NCBI RefSeq assembly: GCF_000004075.3
Contig: NC_026657.2
Coordinates: 29,544,408-29,608,407 of the forward strand
Direction of reading: 5' to 3'
Source: Cucumis sativus
Lineage: Eukaryota; Streptophyta; Magnoliopsida; Cucurbitales; Cucurbitaceae
Length of the DNA stretch: 64,000 bases
In this document: positions 25,558 through 37,519 of the stretch, in pieces
Position numbering within the stretch: the first letter of the stretch is position 1
Layout of the letters: each line of letters opens with the position of its first letter
Translations under genes and position numbers: made by a program
The notes under the pieces: model-generated
Seen by the model: the letters and a program-made list of their open reading frames with translations, nothing else
Databases searched by the model: none
Told to the model about the DNA's origin: nothing

Positions 25558-27156
25558 TTCTCTCATTCACATTTTAATCAAAGAGTGAGCCGCTATCGAG
25601 GGAGAAAGAAAGAAAGAAACTTTAAAGCGATGAATTGTTTCACCAATAAGCTCATCATCTCTTTCTTTTTTCTTTTGTAATCGTCAAAATTCTTGTGTAG
25701 TTAAAATTGAAAAGATGATTCAATCACACTCCCATTTCTTCCCCCATTTTACTTTTCTACATATTACCACATCTATTCCTGATAAATTCCTAGTTTGGTT
25801 GTGGAGGTTTTTATGCAAAACCACAAAAGTAATGTACTAATATTCTTTTGTTTTTCTTTTTTGGTATTGATATGTACTCTGGCTAGTTCATTATTTCCAG
25901 GTAAGCTTGGACAAGGACTAACAGTTGGAATGTAGATAGCAAACTAAAGACTGACGTGGAATTGAAACCCGAGAGGCAAGACTAGCCGAAAAGAGCGTGT
26001 CTAAGAGTGAATGAGCTTTTGACCCACCGTACTGTTTTTTGGTTACAACAGATACAGAATAGGAAAGCCAAACACGAAGATGGAGGTAACAGGAAACGAT
26101 TGAGAACATGCTGAGTATATATAAAAATTTGAAACCTCTGTTGGAGATGGGAATTGGAAAGAAGGCCAATTATTTTGTAGGAGGTTTTTTTGATCATGTG
26201 AATGACGAAAGTTACTGGCAATCAATTGATGATGGTGTTCGGCTTTCAGGCTTTTTTATTGCCTAGCAATTGGTAAAACATCATGCAAGAATGGCGTTAT
26301 GCGCCTTTCAACGACCAACCCAAAGGCCCTCGGAAAATATAAGAGTTCAAACCGGAGTTTGAAGAACCACTTTTTAAGTGTTTATTTTTTTTTTTCTATT
26401 AAAAATGATTTGAAAATAAAAATAATTACGAGCAGGAATTTAATTGATTTTCTGAATTGAGTAAAAGAAACCCAAGTTTTTTTTCTCATGTTTAGTATTA
26501 TTTGCTCTTTCTTATTTTTTAAGAAAATAATAACTGTTTAAGTTTGAACTATGGAAAAGTCAATTAAAAAAAAAGAAGAGGAATTTAGTTTTTTTTCTCT
26601 ATTCCTTATAATATATTTGAAACTGGTTCCTATTTATTCTTACAATTTTCTACTACATCTGCCAAAATCTGTAGCTATTTTTATTTGTTTTTCAATTGTT
26701 ATCAAGTTTTGTTACGATTTTCTAAAATGTGCTATAGAACACAAGCGTAAAATAAAAAAGCATAGAAATTTAATGATGACATTCAAGAAAATAATTTATT
26801 TAAAACTTGATACTTGAAATAGAACAAAATGTATTATTAATCTCGAAAGAAGAAAACCAAATAACGAAACTTGAAATGAAAGAAAAAAACAGTTCACCTG
26901 AATGAAAAATAATAAAAAAAAATTGTGAGCTAAAGGAATGAGGCCTTTGCAAATATAAATATTTTTTTTCGAAAATGGCGCCAATTATAATTGGCTTCTT
27001 TTGTCTTTCCTGTTAAACGACGTCGTAGGGGGTATATTAGACCAAGATTCCTGTACGGCAGTCGGCCGTCGTCGTTATTCTTCATCATCTACATTGTGTG
27101 CAACGTGATCCGGGTTTTGGAGCGCTGTAAATCCCATTCCTCTACTCCCATCCGCC
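25558..27156. other. AFC1 3' region, spacer and SG1-like promoter
   Basis: No additional gene is supported. The first several hundred bases are probably the AFC1 3' untranslated region. An AT-rich spacer follows from about 26360. A less AT-rich leader for the downstream gene begins near 27000, with a GTATATTAG TATA-like string at about 27030. Confidence 0.5.
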
Positions 27157-28197
27157 ATGGATTCTCTCGGAAGACTACAAGACTGCCACCACTTACCGTC
27201 GTTTTCAAGACCACTTTCGTCACTTAGCTTCAGAACCCGACTGTCGGTACCGTCGTCGTCGTCTAAATCATCATCCAGAGCATTTCCCTCGTTCCAATCG
27301 TCCTCCTTTGACTCAGTTTTCCGAACTCCGCAACGGCCCAGATCCTCACTTCCCCTAATTCTAGACCCTATTTCCTCATCCATCCTCAAAACCACCAGCG
27401 TTACTCTTACCGCGGCCGCCGCTTTGTTTTTCATGCGGTTTTGCGGAAAACCTGCTATTGCAGCCCCCATTCCTCCGCCTACGGTGGATTCGGTGAAGGA
27501 ATCGATGAAAGACGAAGGTTCTCGTGGAGAGAAAGAGACGGTACTTGAAGAAGAATTGGTGAACGATTCTGTTGAAGCTCTTCGATCGCTCATTGAGGTA
27601 AAAGTTAAGGCTCGGAAGTTTCCTGAAGCTATTAAAATTCTAGACCGTTTAATAGAACTTGAGCCCAATGATTTAGAATGGCTAGTGTTGAAGGCCAACG
27701 TTTATAGTCATGTGGGTAACTCTGAATTAGCGAGAAATGAGTTTCAGAAGATTTTAGAGAAGGATCCTTTTCAAGTTGAGGCTTATCATGGGCTTGTTAT
27801 GTTAACAGAAACATCAGATATTGATTCATTGAAGGCGATTCTGAACAGGGTTGAAGAAGCATTGGAACATTGCAAAAAACATAAAGGCAAGTCTGAGGAA
27901 AGGGATTTTAAGCTCTTGATAGCTCAGATTAAAGTTATGGAAGGAAGTTACTCTGAAGCTTTGAAAGATTACCAGGAACTTAAGAGGGAAGAACCAAGGG
28001 ATTTTAGGCCATACTTGTGTCAGGGAATTCTTTATACCCTGCTTAAGAGGAATGATGAGGCCGAGAAGCAATTTGAGATATTTCGAAGACTTGTTCCAAA
28101 GAACCACCCTTATAAAGAATATTTTGATGAAAACATGTTTGCAGCCAAGCATTTCGTACAGCAGATTGAGAGGGATGCAGCCGCTTCGAATAATTGA
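27157..28197 (+). CDS. SG1: Chloroplast TPR protein, SLOW GREEN 1-like, 346 aa
   Basis: The frame is a single exon with a well-placed ATG (GCCATGGAT). The first 75 or so residues are rich in Ser, Arg and Pro with few acidic residues, as in a chloroplast transit peptide. A hydrophobic segment (VTLTAAAALFFM, about 82-93) follows and could be a membrane or thylakoid-transfer segment; AIAAP follows it. From about residue 135 to 335 the protein is helical, with TPR-type pairs: EAIKILDRLIELEPNDLEWL, LARNEFQKILEKDPFQVEAY, YSEALKDYQELKREEPRDFR and DEAEKQFEIFRRLVPKNHPY. The RDFRPYLCQGILYTLLK and RRLVPKNHPY blocks match what I recall of SLOW GREEN 1, a TPR protein needed for chloroplast development. 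A second related chloroplast TPR family exists, so the orthology is probable rather than certain. Confidence 0.82.
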   Translation: MDSLGRLQDCHHLPSFSRPLSSLSFRTRLSVPSSSSKSSSRAFPSFQSSSFDSVFRTPQRPRSSLPLILDPISSSILKTTSVTLTAAAALFFMRFCGKPAIAAPIPPPTVDSVKESMKDEGSRGEKETVLEEELVNDSVEALRSLIEVKVKARKFPEAIKILDRLIELEPNDLEWLVLKANVYSHVGNSELARNEFQKILEKDPFQVEAYHGLVMLTETSDIDSLKAILNRVEEALEHCKKHKGKSEERDFKLLIAQIKVMEGSYSEALKDYQELKREEPRDFRPYLCQGILYTLLKRNDEAEKQFEIFRRLVPKNHPYKEYFDENMFAAKHFVQQIERDAAASNN

Positions 28198-28848
28198 TTG
28201 TCTTTTTATAATATCTTCATGACTTTCTGGTTCTGTAACCGATGGTTTTGTTGCTTAAAAACTGTCATGGTTAGTTGAAATTAAGAGATGAAAGGTAAAT
28301 ATGTTGTTATTCCCATTTTAGGGAGCTTGATGAATGTAGCTGTTTAGCTGAAGTTGCTCTTTGGATCCCATTTTTACATTGCACATGCCTTGGTGCATTG
28401 AATTTCATGTCTAATCGTAGTACACTTCGATAAGTTTCTGCAAGAAATGTATAACCTGAAATAAATGACTGTGCTTTGGACTGAGTTAGATAAGTTTCTG
28501 GCTTGTTCAAAGGAGAAACATTTTGTAAGTTTGGACTTTGAATTTCTTTCTTAAATCTTAACTAGCTGGACATTGGAATCGGCTTCTGCATTGTATCTTC
28601 TCTCTAACAGGGTGACGGATGAAGATTATGCATTGTATCTTTTCATTATTGCAAATTGTAATATCATTCACTTGATTGATTTTTAGGCCTTTAGTTCTGA
28701 TCAATAAAAGGATGGTGGTAGTTCTGTTTTCTTTCTTGTTGGTTTCTTTATATTTACGTCTAATTAGCACAGAGTTTAGGAATGTTAAATTATCCTTGAA
28801 AAACACCAGATTACTATTACTATTCTTTCAATTCGTTTTGATTCGAAG
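28198..28848. other. 3' region of the SG1-like gene
   Basis: No gene is seen. The segment probably includes the 3' untranslated region. TAAGTTTCTG occurs twice (28432 and 28491 areas), as does GCATTGTATCTT (28587 and 28631 areas), both as short local duplications. Confidence 0.45.
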
Positions 28849-29261
28849 GTGAATCTCCATGCTTCGTGGAACTTTGAGAAGAGTTGTGGTGGATTAGAAT
28901 GGGTGATTCATGGTTCTCTCGAATCTCCTATTTGAATAGGGTTCTGTAATTTCACTCAAGATTGGTTCGCTAAGTTGTTGGAAGCCCAAACGATTATCGA
29001 GTGTCTCAACCGTCTTTCTTCTGTATCTTCTTTTATTGCGGTTGAATCTTATGCAGGGAGGTGGTGGATTTGATTAACAACTGCTCTCCAAAGTTCGCTA
29101 AGGTGGAGTATGCAATTGACGAGATTGGAGCTTTGGGGAGACATTTGGGTTGTTTTTTTTTATCCTTCTGTCTTCTTATTGGAAATCAGGTTGCTCATAC
29201 GTCACTGTATTGTTCGTCATGTTGCTGGTTCTTTGGATATTTTTTTTGGAGCTTTTCTTAA
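28849..29261 (+). pseudogene. Decayed RNase H-like domain fragment (plant non-LTR retroelement type)
   Basis: In frame from 28849 the text reads VNLHASWNFEKSCGGLEWVI, then an in-frame stop near 28933, then in the same frame FAKLLEAQTIIECLNRL and FIAVES. After about 29050 the frame shifts by one base and continues as EVVDLINNCSPKFAKVEY, IDEIGALGRHLG and IGNQVAHT up to 29261. This is the order of the RVT_3/RNase H-like domain at the end of many plant non-LTR retroelement proteins (DASW, EA, VESD, VV.LIN, GNQVAH). The first catalytic Asp is replaced by His (HASW), the VESD Asp is lost at the frameshift, and a stop interrupts the frame, so it cannot be functional. No reverse transcriptase part precedes it. 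It lies about 650 bases after the SG1-like gene and may be carried in its 3' region. Confidence 0.7.
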
Positions 29262-32200
29262 AAAAGAAGTTCAGATTGAGGTTTAATAGTATGCCTAACT
29301 TTATCGAAGAGGAAGGCTTTAGATTTGAAAAATGTAATGGAGCCACATTGTATGCTTTTTGAATATTTTAGGTCATCACCTACTCTCAACTTTTGTGGCC
29401 GTATGTCTCTTCCATGCTAGACATTTCCCGTAACATCTGCCCTTTTGAATGCAAAACATAATTTTCTACCCTGAGAGGAATTTGCCTCTTTTTCATTTTA
29501 CTATTACATTACACTTGTTGATGTTAGACGATTCTCATGGAATAGTGTTTATATTTCTTTTGAATTGTAAAAATGAAGGTTTGAGCTTCATTTCATTTAT
29601 GTCATATCGCATTAATTCATCTGGACCATGCAGTTGCAGAAAGCAAAGTACAAGTGGAGGCTTGGAGGCCAACAATTCCCCTCTGGATACGACACAAAAG
29701 GTTGGTTTATACATTTACTTGTCTTCAGTCATATTGATGGCTGGTTTCATGTGCGTACTCATTGCTTCATATAGCAAATGTCAATTAATTTTCTGTTTTC
29801 TTTTTTTACATTTATAACTATGATGATCATTGAAACAACTTGTTGATTGTTCAGGTTGAATATAGTATTGCACTTCTTGGTTTAATGTAGACATTGGGAT
29901 GAATTTTGGAATATAGGTTTTATATAAGATTGAGTTTAACAATATCAGGTTGGTTGTTTGGTCCTTGAGTTCTGAATTTTGTGTTTAGTAGGTTGGTTGA
30001 TCTATTCAACGTTTTATTTTAATTACGAACATTAGGAACATTAGATACAAAATTGAAAGCTGTATGATCATAGAATGAATGGATTGCCTTAAACTTGTCT
30101 TTTTCTTTTGATATCTGTGAGTGTTTGGACAACCCTCTAACATACAAACATTTGGGCTTGGTGACTATGATTGTACTCATCACGAGATTTCTTAGTTAAG
30201 TATTGAGATTATGTCACTAAGTCGATCCTTGTTCGTCGTGCATAGGGAAAAAAAAAGATAAATGATAAAAGGGAATCTGAAATTGGAGGGCCGAAAATTG
30301 GGATTTGACCTCAAAGATGATGCTCCACTCTTAGCAAATTTACCTTTTTCCTTTTTAGTTTAAACCCAGAACTCTTGTCTCCTTCTTGGAATACTCAAAC
30401 ATTTCTACTATACTTTTCTTTTTCTTTTCACATTATTTTCATTCAATTTTTGTACCTTCAGATTTTGAAATTTTGGGGTTACATTTTGGTTTTTGTTTCT
30501 TATTTTTAGATTTTAGATCTGGAATTCATAGTTATATAATTTAGGATTTCCAGTAGAAAATGTTTTTACTGTGTTGTGTGTTCCTCTAATTGCCTTCATT
30601 GGTTACTTTTTCTTGAGTGTCATTTTCACCTATAGTAAAATGAACATTTTTTTTTCATTCAAAATACATTACAGTGATAGTTTACTTTATTATTTATTAC
30701 TTGAAATTAAGTAGTGGTCTTTTGTTGTTTTTTTTCTTAAAAAAGAATACAAATGATTTAATGCAAAGTTCTCTTAAAGCAAAATAAATATTGTAAATGT
30801 TCTTATCCTTTTTAGAAAAATAGGTGGGGTCTTCCAATATATTTTTTTTATCTCTCCTCTTTTTAAGAACATTTTATTATTTTATTTTATTTTAGCTGTT
30901 CTAATTGTTATATACCTATATTTATGCCCACAAAAAAAGGTTAGTTTCCAGAAACAATCAATGATTAAAATTAGTAAAATTCCTAATCTTTATTTTGACT
31001 TTGGATTATAACTTTAAAAATCAAATCCCTAATGTTGTTTAGTATGGGCACGAGTTAAAATGTCGACGTTGATTTTAATTATATAATTATGGATATATTT
31101 ATAAATGATTGCTATCAAAATTTATAAAAATCATTTAAATTTATGATTGAGATGTTTTTGCTCCTAAATTAAATGAGATTAATAGAAGATATTAAAGAGA
31201 TTAATACTAATCCTTATTGTTAACGTCAAACTCTTTTAATTACAAACATATTAGCGTAGATTTCAATTCAATAACAAGTATCTGAACCTTCAATCTATGA
31301 GATTATTGGGTTAATTATAAAAATTTCAAAATGATAACAAAATTTAAAAAAAAATTCAATCATCCTTGGATTGTTGTGATGATATGGTAAGATTTGTAGT
31401 AGACATGGCAAATAAACTTAGGTGATTGCCCATATATGTCACTTTTGTTTTTTTGTGCTAAGTCTATCTCTATAAAGTAAAAGGAAGGTTCATTTGTCAT
31501 TTATATATATATACACAAATGTCCTATCACTCTCTCCATGTTTCATGCATCTCTCCTTTTTAGTTGCACAATAAAACATATTCCAATTTCTATAATTTCT
31601 TATGAACATTTTTGAAGTTTTAGTTTCGAATTCTTTTCAATTTTTAATACCTCTAAGTAAATTTATCGATTTGAATAGGATGAATTTAAGTAATTTTGGT
31701 AGATGTCTAAATTTTAATATCTTAATTCGATTACATGATTATATTTACGTATGTGCAAGCTGTGTATGGATGGAAGTTTATTTTGTACATAATCTTTAGA
31801 ATTGACATTATATTTTGTTAAGATACTAAAGTAAGTTATACTAATAGAAATAATTGATAGCTGTGCCTCTATAATTGTGGGAGTCCACCACAAATCCTTC
31901 CCTAATTTCATTATTGTTGTACTTTTGAATAATAATATAAGAAAAAGCAGATCTATTTTTTATTAAATTATATTACGTGATTATTTACATCATTCAATTT
32001 GCTTTTGTCTTTTGTAGTAAAAATGTTGTTATATAACATGAAAATATAAAGGATAAAAATTACTGGAAAATTCATATTATTTAAAAACTTAGAATTAATA
32101 ATCTAACTAAACAAAATTAGAGATTAAGAATATAAGTGTTTGTTTGATTGTTTTGTTAGGATTTTGAATTTTTTTAAAATTAAATGATTTTTAGCTAGAT

Positions 32201-32450
32201 TTTAATTTGTACAATTTTAGATATGATTGATTGAAGAAAAGTTCAAATAATATATATCTTTTTTGGTAAAGAAATTTTCAAAATAAAGAAGATTGAAGAT
32301 TTTAAAAATAATTACACAAAAGTCAAGATGCTTCATGCCACCAAACTTTTGTAAATTCATCCTTCTTTGAATTACAGTGGAATTCCAAATCTACCCCTCT
32401 CAGCCAATTTACAAAACTACCCCTTTTAATTTCCCTATCTTTCCTTATAC
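29262..32450. other. AT-rich gene-free stretch
   Basis: No gene is supported. One exon-like piece at 29636-29700 is preceded by CCATGCAG and TTGCAG and followed by GTTGG; its frame continues into a hydrophobic segment, but no matching partner exons were found. The rest is AT-rich with no recognisable feature. Confidence 0.45.
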
Positions 32451-34080
32451 GATAGTTTCAAATGTCGACATGGCGGCATAAGCTTCCGACACGTCGACAC
32501 TTTTTATTAAGCCAAATTGGCATTTCAGTCCATCCACTTGCCGCTCATCTTTCTCAATCCTTCACCAATTTAAATGTTCAAATTCATTTCTCTTTTTTCT
32601 TTTTTTTTTCCTCTCTCCGATCGATCCCTCCGGCGTTTCGATTAACCGGAGCGGAACTTTCTTTTCTTTGATTTGGATAGGATTTGTTCCTGTTCTACTA
32701 CGCCACACACATTCCTTATTTATTGTTCTTTCCAATCTCACGATCTGCGGATTTTCGGACTGTACCGGATTTTTTGAATCTGAGATTGAGAGGTGTCCTT
32801 CATTTGCTTGTGGTGGAATTCGAGGTACTCTCGGGGAATTCGATCGTGTTTTTGTTGACTGTTCATTTATTTAGAAAGTGCTTTTAGAGAAGCTTCGACC
32901 TGCTTCGACAAAATAGGTAGGAGCTCACGGGAATCACTTGTATGAGCTTTCTGAACAGTTGTTTTGAAAGGGCGACGTATTCGAGAAGTCTGTCGTTTCG
33001 TTTAGTTTTTTTCGTGAGGAAATTTCGGTGAAGGAAAAGAGTACAGAAATGAATTTGTTTGTTTGTTTGTTTGTTCCTGTGCTTCTGTTGAATGTACTGA
33101 GGTGGGATAACGTCAATCCAGTATTTTCGTTTTTAGGTTTGTGTCACAGTTTTCTCAGCTGGAAATTTGGGTGTTTTTCTTTTCTTTTCCTGTAAAATCT
33201 TAATGAACTGAGAAAGTTGCGACCCCCATTAGTCTGATTTTTTTTTTTTTTTATTGTTTTTGATAATTTGATTTGAAAAGCCAAGGATTTGATGTTTTGG
33301 TGTTAATTGGTATGGTGGTACTTTCAACTTTTCCTTTTGAGAAGAGATAGAATTGAGTAATTGGAAAGAATTTTTGTTTATATGTATTTATTGTTGTTTC
33401 TACTGTCGTCTGTTGCAGTTTGTCTGCAATATCAAGTCTCGGTGGTTATTGCCTTAGCTTGAATTCTTTGAAATTAAAGCAGGTTTTCAAGAAGCTACTT
33501 TTTGACTTTTTTTTTCCCCACTTTTTTATTCTTTTGCAGGGTTTTCTTCTTTATAAAATCATCTCTTTCCGTAATAATTTTTCTGGATGTAACTGAGGCG
33601 CGTGAAAGTAAGTTGCTCGGCAAAGTTATCGCCATGCAGGTACTTTCCGAAGTTCACCTTTAAATTGAATTTCATTTTTGTTTTTGTGAACTCTTCATTC
33701 CTCCCTTTGTTCTGCTTCTCTTTATCTCCTTTTCTGTCCTTGTGTTTTTTACATATTTCCTGTAAATTTAAAATGAATATCTTTGGTTTGTTTTAGAACA
33801 TTGGATTCTTTCTGTAGCAACACTTGATTCCTTGATAAATCCTTTCAAATTTCACTTTTTAAACTTGGGATATTTTATTCCTTTCAAAAAGGGAAAAAAA
33901 AAAAAAAAACTCTGATCCTTCACTCCTTTCTGGTTTACCGGATTTTCCAGGTAAGAGCCAGGTTTTCAAATCTCATCAGCAGCTGATTATATGTTGGTTG
34001 AACTATGTGATATGGTCTATACTACTTCCTTCATCAAGTGGGTTTAGCTGATTCCCCCTTGTTTTTGGTCGTTCTGTAGA
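32451..34080 (+). promoter_or_regulatory. Promoter and probable spliced 5' leader of the DUF4378 gene
   Basis: A pyrimidine-rich tract around 32585-32620, of the kind found near plant transcription starts, is followed by less AT-rich sequence. Possible leader splice sites include CCATGCAG|GTACTTT near 33638 and acceptors TTTCCAG (about 33951) and TTCTGTAG (34079). A small ATG frame at 32941 (MSFLNSCFERA) could be an upstream ORF. There is a (TTTG)n run at about 33055-33075. The leader structure is inference. Confidence 0.4.
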
Positions 34081-37000
34081 ATGAAAATGAAAACCGAACT
34101 TTTGGTTGGTAAAATGAATTCAAAAATTGTAGTCCACGCTTAAGTTGAAGTGGGAGTTCTTTAAAGCAAGGTTAAATATTTTAGCAGAAGAAATGTCTAA
34201 AGAGGTTGAATTCAGGAGGTCACCGAGTCCCGTTGCTAAATTGATGGGTCTGGATGGGATGCCAGTGCCGCATCGGCAGTCGTCTTATAAACAACAGATG
34301 ACGGCATCACCTGAAAAATCTCAGAGGGGCCTTACATCTGACGACAATCAATTGTATGCACGGAGTTCGAGGCGGCAGCAAAAATTTAAGGATGTGTTTG
34401 AGGTACAGGAAACATCAATGAAAGGAAGCAGCAGTTTCTCAGTACCTAAGAATTCAAATCTGAAGCCTTCTCAGACAGAGATGGAATACATTCAGAAGAA
34501 GTTCATGGATGCCAGACGTCTCGTAACAGATGAGAAGTTACAGGGTTCCAAGGAAATTCATGACGCACTTGAAATATTGGATTCGAACAAGAAACTTCTA
34601 CTGAAATATCTCCAGCAGCCAGATTCTCTGTTCATGAAGCATCTTCTTGACATAAATGATGTTCTTCCTCACTCAAGTTGTATTCATATGGCACCTTCAA
34701 AATCATCAGATGATGAGAATCATGGGTGCCATGAATCCAGTAGGAAGTTAGCGAGGAGAAATCCACGGAAGAAGCACAGAAAATCTCGCAAGCATTGTAG
34801 CAGTCATGTCAGTCCCTCTGATTCTAATTATGTGGCGAAATGTCCTGTTAAAAGTTCTAGAATTAAATTAGAGGACGACGAAAGATTGTCTATCTTTCCG
34901 AAAAGAATTGTTGTTTTGAAGCCAAATCTTGGGAAGGCGCAAAATTCTTCTGGTGTTATACCGTCCTCACATTCTTTTCAGTCTAGCTGTAGGAAGCCAT
35001 CAGAATTTGAAAGGATGGAGATCAGGGGGATGGAAACTTTGAGGACAAAGAATCATGATGACGGCCTAGGGGTATCAAGTCATGAGGTTAGACCTTCTAA
35101 AGAAGTTTCCAAGAAAACTAAGCAAGTGAGAGAGAATTTTGAATATAGTTCCATGAGTTCATCATTTGGAACAGCAAGACATGATAGGAATGGATGTCCT
35201 TTCATTGGGAATGATTCGGAGGCTGGGAAATGCAATTCCAGCAATATGTTTGGCTTAAATGGTCAACTCCAGTCTTCATCCTTTCGTTACAAAAAGTCAT
35301 CCTTGAGTGCAGAAGCTAAGAAGAGACTATCAGAAAGGTGGAAAACTACTTGTGACTACCATAACACAGGTGCGGTTGGTAGGAGTTGCACACTGGCTGA
35401 GATGCTTGCCATGCCCGAGAAGGAAACTACACCTTCACATATGGAACCAAAGCATCGGGGAGAATCCAGCGGCAAAATTTTTAATGACCAGCGTATTGAA
35501 CCTTTCGGCATAAGTAGTAGGGATGGCTGGAAGGACATCTGCTTAGAAAAGTTATCTAGGTCAAGATCTCTTCCTGCCTCTTCAACTTCCTTTGAGATTG
35601 TTAAAACAAATTCCGAATCTCTGAGGATGGATCCATTTGCGATACCAAAAGAGGCCTTCAAGTGGGAAAGAAAGGAGGCAATTAGTGAGAATTTGTGCCT
35701 AAGGGAACATATAGGCCGCAGAAATTCCAGACATAGGAGAAGAAAATCTCATGGTTCTATCTGCTCACTTGAGGAATTTAGTGACCCTGTACTGGAGATT
35801 TGCACTAGCCAGAATCAAGATAGTGATTTTAAAGACAATGAACCAGTCGATAGGAATCTTCTGGTTGTTGAAGAATCAATACATTTCCCAGTTCAGGACC
35901 AAACTGAAGTTCTTGAAAGTTGGATGAATTTGAGAGTGAAATCTGAAGAGGTGATTGTATCCTCCAATGAGGAACTTCAACTTGAATTGCCTGTTCATTC
36001 AGTGGTAGAAGATACTTCTCTCTCTGGGAATCAGGGCTGTTTTATCTCTAAGGTTTGTCTTAAAATATTCTCACTGTACACCTCAACTGCATTTGAAAAT
36101 TTTCTCCGGTTTAAAACATTTTGTTATATCCAGGGATTGTCACCAGAAGGATCTGAAGATATTTCATTCCAATTGAAATCTGTATCTGGAATAGAATCTC
36201 CTGTAAGCTCAAAGGAGGCTGAGCAGCCCAGTCCAGTTTCAGTTCTAGAACCTCCTTTTGCAGATGATCTACCACCTGGTTCTGACTGCTTTGAGAGTCT
36301 TAGTGCTGACCTCCATGGTAATTACATTCGGTTACGTTCTCCTTTAGGCATTTATTGAAGTGATTTGGCAGATGACATCAACCTATGTTTGAAATAATTC
36401 TTATACGTTTGCCTGTTGGTGTTATTCAAGACTGATATTATTCAAATCATGAACATATTGAATTTTGCTTCGAATGTGAAATTGGGTGGTTTTCGTTTGT
36501 ATTTGTACAAGTTGTTTGACTCAATTTTCATCTTAATAAGTAAATGCTTATAGTTTCTTGTCATACCATTGACTCTTCTGATTATCATGCAGTCCAATAA
36601 TTTCCTTTTTTTTAGTTCTCCAAATTTAGCTAGACTTGCGATTGATGAAAAGGAAAAAAAATAAAATTATTGAATGGACTGATCTAATTTTCATTCATCA
36701 ACGAGCAAGAAGAAATGGATGAATATGATATTGAGAATTGAGATCTATAGAGTTACAATATATGATCTCATTCAAGTATTCTGAAATGAGAACTAGTAAG
36801 GTCTCTATAGAGACTAGAATCTTATGGCTTTAACTATCATTTACTTTCTGAAGCTGGATAAGTTTTAATTTGTTGTCCTGTGTATCATGAATACAGGGCT
36901 TCGAATGCAACTCAAGTTACTCAAGTTAGAGACTGAAGCTTTCACTGAATCTGAAGAAACACAGCACATCTCGAGTGATGAAGATGGAGTGGAAGGTTCC

Positions 37001-37519
37001 GTCGAGTCTCCAGAGGATAAATATACATCCAATGGTGAAGATAGCTGGGAGATTTCATATGTAACTGATGTTTTACAAAACTCGGCTTTTAAAGATACTG
37101 AACCGGACATGTTTGTTGCAATGTGGCACTCTCTGGAATGCCCTGTTGATCCATCTACATTTGAGGATCTCGAGAAGAAGTACGCGGGTAGGTCTTCTCA
37201 ACCAAGGTCAGAAAGAAAGCTACTTTTTGACTGTATAAATTTAGGAATTTTGGATATTTACCAAAAATTCACTGACCCTTATCCATGGGTAAGGCCCCCA
37301 ACAATACAAGTAGGGTATGGTGAAGGGCTTTGCAATAATTTGTGTAAGTTTCTAGCTAAGCAGCAAGTGAAGAAAGTAGATGAAGACATTGTAGAGAAAG
37401 TGGTGGGAAGGACGAGTCAATGGTTAGTGTTGGGGTATGATGTTGATGTAATAGGTAAGGAGATTGAGAGACTAATGGTAGATGAACTCATAACTGAGGT
37501 AGTTGACATGTATTTATAG
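34081..37519 (+). CDS. TRM/LONGIFOLIA-like protein with DUF3741-type motif and DUF4378, about 900 aa
   Basis: Proteins of this plant family include TON1-recruiting (TRM) and LONGIFOLIA proteins, which act at cortical microtubules and in cell shape. Exons used: 34081-34108, 34185-36052, 36134-36317, 36897-37519; phases agree and give 900 aa. The short first exon reads MKMKTELLV and joins through a 76-base intron to AEEMSKEVE, which fits the family pattern (M-K-M-x-x-LA-EEMSKEVE, from memory). If that exon is not used, the first ATG is at 34193 and the protein has 888 aa. More upstream coding exons are possible. Motifs: SPSPVAKLMGLDGMP (10-24 counted from the inner ATG), a basic patch RKLARRNPRKKHRK, long Ser-rich disordered stretches, and C-terminal DUF4378 with YVTDVLQNSAF, RKLLFDCINLGI and LMVDELITEVVDMYL. 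The intron 36053-36133 is 81 bases and open in frame. Confidence 0.88.

Noticed and set aside
27075-27698. 207-codon open frame antisense to the SG1-like gene
   Set aside because: It mirrors the transit-peptide and linker codons of the real gene; no independent motif.
29449-29817. Exon-like frame with CSCRKQSTSG and a hydrophobic stretch
   Set aside because: Good acceptor strings exist, but no partner exons or known family; the preceding RNase H relic is in a different, broken frame. Left as unexplained.
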